Assembly: GCF_021134715.1 (NCBI RefSeq) | Contig: NC_060023.1 | Span: 1,488,001 to 1,552,000 of the forward strand | Source of the DNA: Daphnia pulex | Lineage: Eukaryota; Arthropoda; Branchiopoda; Diplostraca; Daphniidae | Direction: 5' to 3' | DNA: 64,000 nucleotides | In this document: positions 12,401 through 21,856 of the stretch, piece by piece | How positions within the stretch are numbered: the first letter of the stretch is position 1 | How the letters are laid out: each line of letters starts with the position of its first letter | Made by a program: the position numbers and the translations under genes | The notes under the pieces: generated by a model | What the model saw: the letters and a program-made list of their open reading frames with translations, nothing else | Databases searched by the model: none | Told to the model about the DNA's origin: nothing

Positions 12401-14241
12401 CAGCTTTAGCACTCAACAAATCTTGCCTAATTAGTGTCACATCTAATAATTTTCATCGCATTTTACTTTCCCAATTTATTCAATATAATTAAATTATTTT
12501 ACTAATTCCAATATTACCATCCAGTTGTTTGATGAAATTCGATTTGGTGCTTATCAACTCTTGCTTAATCACTGAAATTTCTAAGAAAATTACGCTATTA
12601 ACTTCAGTAGTAGGCTGGTAGTAGGCTACAAAAAATCAGGCTGTTGGAAATTACCATCAAACTGTTTTTTGTATTCCATCTTAGCGGCTGTCAAATCTTG
12701 TTGGGTGGCTGTAAAATGTATTCGAAACTTTTGTTGTATCCACTTAAAAAAATTATTTTCACCTTTTTGAAATATGTTACCATCCAATTGTCGAGTGGCA
12801 TTCACTACGCCTTGCTTGATTACTGAAATATCTAGTTAAAAATTTGGGAGATATTTAAAATATCAAAGCCGATTAAATTGTCAAAGAGAATTACCAATCA
12901 ATTGCTTTTCATAGTCAGTCTTGGTGCTCAGCAAATTCTTTTTGATTGCCGCCATATCTAATAAAATGTTGAAGTATTAATAAAAAATCAACAACTGTTG
13001 CAAAATATTTAAACCGCCGACATATGTATGTACCGTCAAATTCTTTGGCATAATCCGATTTGGTACTCGCCAGTTGTTGTCGAGTTTCTGCCAAATCTAA
13101 ACGGAGTGCCATAAGCAATTGCTACTAATACAATAGCCATTAAAAAATTACCCTCTAATTGTTTTGCGTAATCCGATTTTGCGTTCACCAAGTCCTGCTT
13201 CATTGCTGCCCATTCTAATTCCGAATAGTATTAGCGTCTACTTAAAAAAATAATCAATGCAAATATTACCATCCATTTGTTTTGCGTAATCCGCCTTCAT
13301 GGCGCTGACTAAATCCTGTTGAGTCGCTGTCAAATCTAAATCAAATTTCCCTTGGCTCTTATATGCATCAAAATGTAACTTTTGACAACATCAGTTTACC
13401 TTCAAACTGCTTTTTTGTGTTTATGAGATCTTGCTTGATAGTGGTTATGTCTAATCAGATTTTGTATTAGTAAAACAGTTCCAAAACTCACCAAGCTATC
13501 TGAACAGTACCTTCAAATTGTTTAGTGAATTCCTCCTTGGTGCTGACCAGTTCTTGCTTAATAACCTCAATATCTAATCGAAAATGCAATTGGTAATCAT
13601 ATCAAAAGTAGTCTCGAACCATTATTGAACCATTACCGTCTAATTGTTTTGAGTAATCCGTCCTGGCACTCACCAAATCTTGTTTAATATCCGTTAAACC
13701 TTCAGAAGTTTCTGAAAAATAAAATTATACGGATTAACTTAACTTTTAAAATGCAATTAATTTTTTTCACAATAGACAAGCTTGCCTTTTACACTCGTCT
13801 TTAAATTCACAACTTCCGTCATCGTTTCAGCTAGGATATGAAATGATTTTTCTAAGCGTTGGGAAGTATTATTCAACTGCAGAGTAGTCTCTGAAAATCG
13901 CAACCAAATTTAATTTTTCGCATTAGTTAAGGTTAATCTTAATAATGTACCCTGTAAGTTCTTTGCTAATGTCTCTGTGGTTTGTTCTAGTTTTTCGAAT
14001 CGCGTCGATGTCCGTCGAAAAAGGATATTTCGCCCCATCCTCACAGCCAGGTCGTCGGAGTCCACTTCTGCACGACGATTACTACTCCAATCGTCCGCCA
14101 ACTGGGCCGATACGACACAGGCCAGCGCCAGAACTACGGCGACAAACTGAAATGGGATGATGCAAATGGTAAGTGACACATTTCTCTCCCTAATTCATTC
14201 ACGAATAATTAAGGCGGACGTCAACTTACTGAAAACTTCAT
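9496..14241 (-). CDS. secreted helical-repeat protein built from 33 tiny symmetric exons
   Basis: Predicted 37 exons and 795 residues. Exon 1 (14241-14230, MKFS) and exon 2 (14146-13951) give a signal peptide, MKFS plus FVAVVLALACVVSA, then a Cys-poor mature chain. Exon 3 is 13890-13786. Exons 4-36 are repeat cassettes, all phase 1 at both ends, from 13711-13637 to 9758-9696. The last exon is 9635-9496 (ALWQVWQLPMKDIAKL... to stop). The consensus repeat is DLAVIKQ-DLVSAKA-DYTKQLD: three heptads, 21 residues, with Leu/Val/Ile/Tyr at heptad core positions. Cassettes encode 17, 18, 21 or 22 residues (the first 25). The donors of exon 3 (13785-13784) and of the cassette at 10762-10700 are GC rather than GT. 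I do not recognise the protein; coiled-coil rod or lipid-binding amphipathic helices are both possible. Confidence 0.85.
9696..13711 (-). repeat. tandem array of 33 exon cassettes (51/54/63/66 nt)
   Basis: Cassettes in transcription order, residues each: 25, 21, 17, 22, 21, 21, 21, 17, 18, 21, 21, 21, 17, 18, 18, 17, 18, 21, 18, 17, 18, 21, 17, 18, 21, 17, 18, 21, 22, 22, 22, 17, 21. Examples: 13573-13511, 13335-13270, 12831-12781, 12708-12655, 12580-12518, 11353-11303, 11235-11182, 11119-11057, 11000-10950, 10888-10835, 10762-10700, 10635-10585, 10510-10457, 10395-10333, 10138-10073, 9876-9826. Each is bounded by an AG acceptor and a donor after the last full codon plus one G. Introns are roughly 50-100 bp. 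A 17-18-21 triplet occurs three times in a row (11353 to 10333). Confidence 0.88.
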
Positions 14242-14261
14242 GTTGCTCCGACTCGGATGTA

Positions 14262-14296
14262 GACTGAATAATGTCCTGGCCATCAAACCTTTTATA
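14262..14296 (-). promoter_or_regulatory. TATA box plus TCAGT initiator of the repeat gene
   Basis: On the minus strand TATAAAAG lies at 14296-14289, followed about 30 bp later by TTCAGTC (14268-14262), the arthropod initiator form. The start codon is about 20 bp further on. This predicts a strong focused promoter. Confidence 0.7.
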
Positions 14297-15174
14297 GTCT
14301 ACTTATCCTGTTTGACGTTTGTTATCAGCTTATTCGTGAGGGCAAGTTCGTATACTTCCTAGGAATTTCAATTAAACCCAATCGAGTGCGCACCATTGAT
14401 TGGGATAAGTGTACATGTGTGTACACATACTCTTGAATCGCCCAGGCCATTGTCCTTGGATGACCGTAAATATGCAGCTTAACTAGTTAGTCTCACAATT
14501 CGAATTTGCGGGGATTGGCTATTACCGTTATTATGCTCGAATGAATTACCTGTTTCCATTTCGTGCGGTTTCAAAAGTATAAACTCGTTTGTTTGACTTT
14601 TTTTTTTTTTAATAAGCTTTGGTTTTAGTGGATTCACAGAGCGTAAGACCACTTCTTATCGACACGTTTTAGTTTTTTCGAGATCCATTTGAACGGAATG
14701 GAGAATCCAGGCGATCAAGTCGTTAGCTCATAAATAATTCTCCACTGAATAGAAAACCAAGTACAAAACACAGCGTTCGGTTCATTTTGGTTGAACGGGA
14801 AACTTGTTATTTCCATCTGCTATTACGTGTGACCTTCAGTATACTATCTGGTTACTTTCTGCAATGTCATCGAGATGTTTGAAAATGACCAGTAAACTTT
14901 ATCGTACAACTTTTGCGTTTGTTTTGGAAAATTGAAAACAACCTCTTTTGAAATGTTTACCTGCTTTCTTGTAATAATCAGCAACCAGTTTTGTAAGGGA
15001 TTGGGGGGAGAGAACAACAGAGAACTATCGATATTTGAAAACATTTTGTACGATTTGTGAGTTGTGTTAGTTTACATTTTGACATAACTTATAACAGAAC
15101 GATTAATATCCGAATTATCCGCCATGGTCCTGTTTGTTTTCTTTTCCCGTACATCATGATCCATTTTTCAGCTT
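14297..15174. other. intergenic, nothing recognised
   Basis: AT-rich spacer between the two minus-strand secreted-protein genes. Possible short frames here have no splice support. It should include the 3' UTR of the gene ending at 15175 and distal promoter elements of the repeat gene. Confidence 0.4.
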
Positions 15175-16304
15175 TTATCCTCGCCGCATTGAACTCGATG
15201 GTAGTAGACGGTAGCCTATTACTGTCCGGGACGTGGGAGATTTCTGTACACACATAGTCAGCCCAAAAGATTGAAACCATTAGAATAGATTCTCTTGCCA
15301 AATTATCGTGCGGGTAAATTTTTCAAAAAAGTTTCCTGTTTTCTTACTTGATGGATCGTGAAGGCCTCGTACGACGAACCGGTTTGCCCGTACTGTGTAT
15401 GGGAAATCAACACAAATAAGAAAACAAGAAATACGCGGTCAGTTATAACCGGCCGAAATATTTTTGTTGTTGCTCGTGCAAGAATTCCCGTCTCGTACAA
15501 CAGTGTCCAAAATCGTTTGAAACAATTTTTTTGAAAAGTCTAGAACTCTACAGCAGACACTTTACGGAATTAGATAATTGGGGTACATACCATTGGGTCC
15601 TGACTAGCTCGGGAATTGTCTCGTCCATAGTTTTTCTGTCGATGAGATGATTCGAAGGAATCACGAACTGAATAACTGGGTGTTCGATACGCCGGGGTTT
15701 TCTCGTTCCCGTAGGATGAATCAGGATAGCTGTTTCGACTTCTGAATGTTTCACGAACTACCGGCTGGTATGTTATTCGCTCTCTCTGCCGATGATGCCG
15801 CTGAGAAGTCGAATGAATTTTGTTCGGACAAAAGGTCGCTGTATTGTCATGGATATCAAACGGGTCGCTACTGGGGGAGGAATAACCCGGGTCACTACTG
15901 GGAGAAGAATAGCCCAACCCACTACTGGGAGAGGAATAGCTTGGGCCACTACTGGGAAAAGAATAATAACCCGGGTCACTACTGGGAAAAGAATAACCCG
16001 ACCCACTAGTGGGAGAAGAATAGCTTGGACCATTACTGGAAGTGGAACAGCACTGGCCACTACTGGGTTCCGATGAATAAATTGGGTCACTACTGGAAGA
16101 GGGATAGCTCGGGACGCTACTAGGAGAGTAATAGTTCTGGCCAATACTGGAAGAGGAATAACTCTGATCACTAACACCGGGTGATGTTGGCACAGCGTAC
16201 ACCACGATAGAATCGAAGCCAGCTCCTAGCCTACGGATGAGTCCGTAGGGAGCCGAGTTGGCCATGTTGAAGGCAATCGCGAAAATTGTTAAATGAAATT
16301 TCAT
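15175..16304 (-). CDS. secreted Ser/Pro/Gly/Tyr-rich repeat protein
   Basis: Exon 1 (16304-15591) begins MKFHLTIFAIAFNMANSAPYG, a likely signal peptide. It continues with about ten imperfect repeats of the type SSDPGYSSPSSGPS, then a basic segment (RQRERITYQPVVRETFRSRN...). I join it in phase 0 to exon 2 (15392-15348, YGQTGSSYEAFTIHQ) and exon 3 (15243-15175, KSPTSRTVIGYRLLPSSSMRRG then stop), giving 275 residues. If the first donor is not used the frame ends at 15570 (244 residues). The composition suggests an extracellular structural or adhesive protein. It carries no recognisable domain. It sits next to the fucosyltransferase genes, and a decayed piece of it recurs near 18910. Confidence 0.65.
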
Positions 16305-16822
16305 GGCGGTGGAAGACGGTGTGAACGTTATCCAGTCTGTGGCCGACTGAGTAGCCTGAACATTTTTCGCAGCAACTTATTGCAACCAGGAATCTAACCG
16401 GTGTGTTGTTCGGGATCCAGTTGCGAAAGATAAAGAGATTGAAGTGAGATAGGATAACTTAACCATAGAGAGACATGGAGGGACGTGCGATGAATATGCA
16501 ATTCAATTTCGAATGTTGAAAAATCCGCGCAAAAGTTCCTTTGATGTGAATGAGGTCGTCATGCAGGACAGGTTACCTTTTTTTTTTCTTTTTTTCATTC
16601 GTCCCTTGAATCAATTTAAATCTGTCAAGCTATTCATGCAAAGAAGAAAATCTCGTTTTGTTTGCCTTGTAGAAATATGATTTACTTTTATATGGGCACA
16701 TACACATTGGAAGGTCAAATTAAAGAAAAGAAAAATTAAGGTAAAAGAACAGCATCTTTTTTTTAACATTCAGAATTTTTTTGTCTGCTGTTTGGGTAAT
16801 ATTTTTTGTTTGAAATAATTCA
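16305..16822. other. intergenic, promoter of the Ser-rich gene and 3' flank of FucT-1
   Basis: On the minus strand a TCAGT-type initiator can be read near 16350. No clear TATA box was seen. The rest is AT-rich and includes a T-run at 16577-16596. Nothing else was recognised. Confidence 0.35.
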
Positions 16823-18001
16823 TCATAACCAACTGGAGTCCAACTGTTGACACTTGTTGCCATCGCCCCATTCCGACTCCAGTTCCTTATACGACCGAAA
16901 ATTTCCATCCAGCTGGTGCAGTTTTCGACACAAGTCACAAAAGCCGTGACGAGTCATGTCTTCTACGCTGTATTCCACTTGGTAATAATCCTTCCACCAG
17001 AAATACTCGTTGTAGAGCGTGTCGTTTGCACCGAGTAATTTGAGATAAGCGGCCAATTCTTTGGGTTTGAACTTGCGGGCGTCGATGTACGAGTGGGGCG
17101 GTACGTGTTGGGTGTAATCGGCTCCGCCGTAGACGATCGGAACGATGTGGTGGCCCATAATTTTGAAAAACTTTTCAGTGACGTAGTCTGGACAAATTGC
17201 ATTTTCAAAAGACAAGTAGAATTTGTAGGTTGACTCGATCATGTCGTAACACTGCGGGTCCGAGTGATGCAGTACGTGAAGCGCACACGACAGATTACCA
17301 CATCTGCCGTAAATATTGACGTCGATGTATTTGCTCAGCTCTTTGACGTACTTTTCTCGTTGGCTGTGTGTATCACAATGAGAAACCATCCAGGCAACTG
17401 TTTTGGTCTTGTTACTAACTGCGTCTGGCGGTGAACTAACACGAGCTCTTTCTCTTAAATGACTTATCTCTTCCGGTGTCCGAGGAGCGTTTTCTTTTGG
17501 AATAATCCGACCGTATAGTAATCGAATATCAGAGTCCATTCTGTACGTCATTGTCCAATTGAAAAAATGAGCTAATTGAGTCATGTTGTAATACCGTTTC
17601 AAGGCTGGGGGAGACTCTTGAGTGAACATGACGAGGTGCTGATTTTCATCGCGTTTGTTTTCAAAATCTGGCATCATCATTTGATCCGGTGATTTGAATT
17701 CGTCATTAAGTACAATGACAATGGCGTCGTAATGATGGAGAGGACGTTCTTTCCGATTGTCGACCATTTCACATCTAGTTTCAGGGCATTTCTTATTGAC
17801 AAAGACGTCCTTACCCCAGCCGAAATTGCGGACTTCCTTTCGGCTAGATCCGTTCCAAATTAAAATTGTTTTGGTTTCATTTTGCCGGCGAATAACTTTG
17901 CCAACATTTTTATGAGTGGCCAACACCAAGACACCTAATAGAATCAGTAACACAGCGAGAACTCCAAATTTAGTGATTCTTTTAGTAAAGAATGACGTCA
18001 T
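16823..18001 (-). CDS. GT10 alpha-1,3-fucosyltransferase, copy 1
   Basis: Single-exon frame of 392 residues. It is a type II membrane protein: a short cytoplasmic start, a hydrophobic anchor at about residues 11-30 (KFGVLAVLLILLGVLVLATH), then a lumenal catalytic region. The GT10 donor-site motif is present as [19 protein letters not shown]. Other conserved segments are [30 protein letters not shown] and WMVSHCDTHSQREKYVKEL. It should transfer fucose from GDP-fucose to N-glycans or other glycans in the Golgi. Unlike the two neighbouring copies it stops at SSWL and lacks their hydrophobic C-terminal extension. Several N-glycosylation sequons are visible. Confidence 0.88.
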   Translation of the reverse strand: MTSFFTKRITKFGVLAVLLILLGVLVLATHKNVGKVIRRQNETKTILIWNGSSRKEVRNFGWGKDVFVNKKCPETRCEMVDNRKERPLHHYDAIVIVLNDEFKSPDQMMMPDFENKRDENQHLVMFTQESPPALKRYYNMTQLAHFFNWTMTYRMDSDIRLLYGRIIPKENAPRTPEEISHLRERARVSSPPDAVSNKTKTVAWMVSHCDTHSQREKYVKELSKYIDVNIYGRCGNLSCALHVLHHSDPQCYDMIESTYKFYLSFENAICPDYVTEKFFKIMGHHIVPIVYGGADYTQHVPPHSYIDARKFKPKELAAYLKLLGANDTLYNEYFWWKDYYQVEYSVEDMTRHGFCDLCRKLHQLDGNFRSYKELESEWGDGNKCQQLDSSWL

Positions 18002-19101
18002 TTTTGGCTGATGAATGACGACGAAACCACTTCACATTTGGTAAGGACTGCTCGGAAATCTCGGCACTTCTTACTATATCAGAAAATGTGATAGAAAGCT
18101 ATTGACTCAAACTGTCCGTCTCTTTGTTTGACACTTGTCTGTTGGCGCGAATTTTAAAAAAATTCCGCTTTTGAAAAAACGTGTTTAATGTGTTCAACAA
18201 AAGGGCAGCAACTAGAGTGTCTCTCTGCTCGTCCGTCGTTGCATACTTATTCTCTGTATAGTCCGTTAAACATATGAGTATAAGAACCTCTTGAATTCCA
18301 TTTTCACCATGTTATCGGGCCTGGGAAAAAAACAAAATACCCGACGAACTATTATCAGCTAATCAAACATTTTATTTTACCTGAAAATGTCTGTAGTTGT
18401 ACAGCAATTCTGCTCAAAAGAAACTTTTTAACGTTCTTTTTTATTAAGATTACTTCTCAAGTACTAATTATCATGCCTTACACGTAGTTAACGAAGGTTC
18501 AGAACGAACAGATAAGATTGCGCGTTTTGACCCACTTTTTTGATTACGTACCGTATAATAAATCTTAGCGAACGTTTTATTTAGGCAACTTGATCTATAA
18601 CTAATACCAGACAAAGTTTTAATTTATTTCGCTTGTTTTGAAATTAAAACATCTTCATTTTGTTTGGCCATTAAAATTCGTCCTTTGATACTACGGTGAT
18701 TGCTTCGTTATCTTTGAGCGGACGACCCCATCAATCATCAATGACTTTTTTAAAAAATCTTTGTTGTCGTCGACGCAGGGATGGCTAATCATCTCAAAGG
18801 TTGAACGGGCTTTTTATGTCAAATGTTATCTTTCTCTCTCGATAAGTTGTTTTTCGATGACGCTCCTAACCAAATTGAGATTGTCTTGTTCATAATTACA
18901 ACGATACAGATGAGATGATCGATCGAATGAATCACGAACTGAATAATATTACGTAGGAATCGTTATTTCTTAGGAAGTCGAAGTGGCGCTGCTTACAGCT
19001 ATTGCGAAAATTTCACTCTTCAACTAAAACAAATCAAACTCATTACCCTCTTCGTACTAAAAAAAAAGACAATCTCGTTATTATAACTATAACACTTTTA
19101 A
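18002..19101. pseudogene. spacer with decayed pieces of a FucT gene and the Ser-rich gene
   Basis: Around 18680-18760 the minus strand reads a broken version of the FucT segment [18 protein letters not shown], with an in-frame stop. Around 18908-18945 there is a roughly 35-bp match to coding sequence of the Ser-rich gene at 15630-15685 (ESSHRQ / SVRDSFE region). Together they suggest an old third duplicate of the Ser-rich plus FucT unit that has almost eroded. The rest of the stretch is AT-rich and unremarkable. Confidence 0.4.
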
Positions 19102-20454
19102 TTATGATTTATTTTTACAGACATAACCACAGGCAAAAAGGCCAATACAAAGAAGGGCCACTAACAAAATGAAGCACATTGTTTTCTTCGAGTTCTCTTT
19201 GAGTAAAATTTCTTCACTAGGATCTGATATCCAGCCGGGATCAAACGGTTGACACTTGTTGCTTTCGCCCCATTCAGAATCCAGTTCCTTATAAGTCCGA
19301 AAATCGCCAACTTGTTGCTCGTGAAGTTTTTGGCACAAGTCACAAAATCCATGACGAGACATGTCCTCTATACTGTATTTCACGTCATAATAATCCTTCC
19401 ACCAGAAATACTCGTTGTACAGCGTGTCGTTTGCGTCGAGTAATTTGAGATAAGCGGCCAATTCTTTGGGTTTGAACTTGCGGGCGTCGATGTACGAGTG
19501 GGGCGGTGCGTATTGAGCGTAATCGACTCCGCCGTAGACGATGGGAATGATGTCGTGAGCCAATATTTTGAAAAACTTTTCAGTTACGTAATCTGGGCAA
19601 ATGGCATTTTCGAATGACAAGTAGAACTTGTAGGTTGACTCGATCATGCCATAACATTGAGGGTTGGAGCTATGCACCAGGTGTCTTGCACAAGTCAAGT
19701 GGCCACATTTACCAAAAATATTGACGTCGATGTATCTGCTCAGCTCTTTGGCGTATGTTTCTCGTTGGCTGTGTGTGTTGCAATGAGAAACCATCCAGGC
19801 AACTGATTTGGTTTTTCTCCGGACTCTGTCTGATGGCAAACTAACACGAGCTTTTTCTCTTAAATTCCTTATCTCTTCCGGTGTCCGAGGAGCGTTTTCT
19901 TTCGGGATAACTCGACCGTAGAGTAAACGAATATCAGCGTCCGATCTGTAGGTCATTGTCCAATTGAAAAAATGAGCTAATCGAGTCATGTTGTAATACG
20001 GTTTCAACGCCGGAGGAGCTTCTTGTGTTAAAAAGACGAGACGTTGACTTTGATTTCGTTTGTATTGAAACTCTGGCATCTTCAGTTGATTGGCCCACGT
20101 GAATTCGTCATTAAACACCACGACGATGGCGTCGTAATATTCGAGCGGACGATCCCATCGGTTGTCGACTATTTCACATCGTGTGTAAGTGCAGTTGTTT
20201 TTGGTGAATACGTCACGGCCCGTACCAAAGGCCAGCAATTCGGCTCGGCCCTTATGGAACCAAAGCGTGCCTCCCGATCCATTCCACAATAAAATGCTTT
20301 TCGTTCCGTTCTGCTGCTGAATGTATTTTGCCCAGTCTGATTTGACGGTCGGTGCTGTTAGGCATAGCAGATTGTACACAATGGAATAACTCACTAGCAG
20401 AACAAAAGCCACAATTTTAACCGATGATCGCAGTTTGTGTCCAATCCACTGCAT
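19102..20454 (-). CDS. GT10 alpha-1,3-fucosyltransferase, copy 2
   Basis: Single-exon frame of 450 residues. The N-terminal anchor is at about 12-32 (VKIVAFVLLVSYSIVYNLLCL). GT10 signature [15 protein letters not shown] lies at about 280-294, and WMVSHCNTHSQRETY at about 220-234. The last 40 residues form a tail not seen in copy 1: WISDPSEEILLKENSKKT followed by a hydrophobic stretch at about 426-446 (MCFILLVALLCIGLFACGYVC) and KNKS. If both hydrophobic segments span the membrane the enzyme would have two membrane passes. It is about 75-80% similar by eye to copy 3, and the two share upstream flank as well. Confidence 0.88.
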   Translation of the reverse strand: MQWIGHKLRSSVKIVAFVLLVSYSIVYNLLCLTAPTVKSDWAKYIQQQNGTKSILLWNGSGGTLWFHKGRAELLAFGTGRDVFTKNNCTYTRCEIVDNRWDRPLEYYDAIVVVFNDEFTWANQLKMPEFQYKRNQSQRLVFLTQEAPPALKPYYNMTRLAHFFNWTMTYRSDADIRLLYGRVIPKENAPRTPEEIRNLREKARVSLPSDRVRRKTKSVAWMVSHCNTHSQRETYAKELSRYIDVNIFGKCGHLTCARHLVHSSNPQCYGMIESTYKFYLSFENAICPDYVTEKFFKILAHDIIPIVYGGVDYAQYAPPHSYIDARKFKPKELAAYLKLLDANDTLYNEYFWWKDYYDVKYSIEDMSRHGFCDLCQKLHEQQVGDFRTYKELDSEWGESNKCQPFDPGWISDPSEEILLKENSKKTMCFILLVALLCIGLFACGYVCKNKS

Positions 20455-21146
20455 TGCCGTCCACTTGTATTACCGGCACAAGGAGCTCTAAAATAACTGG
20501 CTAGACTTTTGTGATATCGGTTTTTTAAACTTTGATTATCAGTGTTGGTTTTTTTTATCAATAGCCTTGGCTTATGATTTAGGCTTGGCTGAATTATTAT
20601 TAGGTTGTCATTTCGTCGAAGAATGAATGCTTTTGAGTTGTCGACAGATGGCACAGTTTGATTTTCAGACAAATGTTGCAATCTTTGTTTTCTTTGACTG
20701 TTTTAAGCAACTTGAACTACTCGAACCTTTTCAGTCGGAATACTAACTACACTTTGGACGTATCGATCTCGACAAACGGTAACTGTTTGTCATTCAGTCC
20801 CCGCGCTTCTCGTCAGCCATATAGACATTTGGCTTATCTATCGAAACCTGATGTTTTTTTTGTTTTTTTTAACGGGGCTTCAATCTTATCACATTTGATC
20901 GGACTTTGCCTCTACCAAACATGTTGAGTTTGTTTTGGTGATGACCATAGGTTTTTTGACATTTGAAAAATATAATAACTGGATAAATATGGCCTGTTAA
21001 TGAAACATGTTGGGGGAAAAAATATTTCCATGTCGTAAAATGGTGAAATATGTTCACCTTATTTCTCTAATTGTTGAAAAATGAGATTCAATCAATTTTA
21101 TAATTTAGCACAATTCGGCGACACATACGAATTACCAAGCGACGAG
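20455..21146. other. duplicated upstream flank of FucT copy 2
   Basis: This spacer is recognisably similar to 23225-23760 upstream of copy 3. Shared pieces include the segment around 20750-20840 (AACACTTTGGACGT, TCTCGACAAACGG, CATTCAGTC) matching 23400-23500. It contains the promoter of copy 2 but no further gene. Confidence 0.6.
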
Positions 21147-21418
21147 ATCAAAACCAAGGGGTCCGCAACTCAAATTTACTACAATAAAAAAGGTAAAAAA
21201 GGAAAAAAAAGTGAAAAAAGGAAAAAAAAAGGAAATTTACTTTACGTGCTAAAAGAAGGGCGCGCGCGAACGAACCCCCCCTCCTCCCCATCCCCTCCCT
21301 ACCCTTTTATTTTCGCTTGAAGGAAAGCCTATCTCAAAAGTAAAAAAGGAAAAATAAAGCAAGGAAAAAGTAAAAAAAATAAAAAGTAAATTTGAGTTGC
21401 GGACCCCTTGATCAAAAC
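21147..21418. mobile_element. MITE with 26-bp terminal inverted repeats and 8-bp target duplication (hAT-like)
   Basis: The element runs from 21155 to 21410 (256 bp). Its ends are perfect inverted repeats of about 26 bp beginning CAAGGGGTCCGCAACTC. It is flanked by the direct repeat ATCAAAAC (21147-21154 and 21411-21418). An 8-bp target duplication fits the hAT superfamily. The interior is purine-rich (AAAAAGG) with a C-rich run and codes for nothing credible. It sits in the spacer between FucT copy 2 and the truncated HP1 copy; the corresponding spacer of the other duplicate lacks it. Confidence 0.85.
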
Positions 21419-21548
21419 CAAACAATATATTTAGTATCGATTAAGCAAGCGAATTACAAAAATTGACAACACTTTCAGGGAAAAAATGTGTTTTTTAATT
21501 ATTTCATAGCTACTTGTTGAACCTTCTTGAACTTTTAAAATTTTTACC

Positions 21549-21830
21549 ATGTCCAGTAATAGCAGAACGAAGGCAAACAAAAAAAAGTTATAGTGAAGAA
21601 GAAGAAGCATTCATTGTTGAGAAAATCCTGGGTAAAAGGTCAGATAAACTTATTCTAGCAGATTAAAATGTTTTGTTTGTTTTGTTTTTTTAAGTTTCTA
21701 ATGAATGTAATTGATCCTAGGGAGAAGAATGGTGTAGTTGAATATCTTCTGAAATGGATTGCTTATTCAGATGAGGAAAATACTTGGGAGCCCAATTTAT
21801 TGATGAGATCATTTGAACGAATGATACGCT
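21549..21830 (+). pseudogene. truncated HP1 copy (5' half only)
   Basis: It matches the first two exons of the intact HP1 gene at 24355. The start MSSNSRTKANKKK runs into a stop because of a one-base deletion. The intron position is conserved (donor near 21632, acceptor before 21720). Exon 2 reads [25 protein letters not shown] and then breaks off at about 21830, where sequence matching the 3' flank of a FucT gene begins. It has no chromoshadow part. This is the scar of the tandem duplication. Confidence 0.85.
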
Positions 21831-21856
21831 CTTCGTGCTACAAGGTAATCTCGTTG

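Noticed and set aside
13910-14179. Separate secreted protein starting MSLTICIIPF
   Set aside because: That start lies in the intron. The MKFS exon at 14241-14230 joins in phase 0 to FVAVVLALACVVSA and has the promoter in the right place.
15746-16177. Plus-strand and alternate-frame repeat ORFs over the Ser-rich gene
   Set aside because: They are shadows of the same tandem repeats in other frames and lack a signal peptide or splice context.
21081-21320. Lys-rich 79-codon frame
   Set aside because: It lies mostly inside the MITE and reflects its purine-rich strand.
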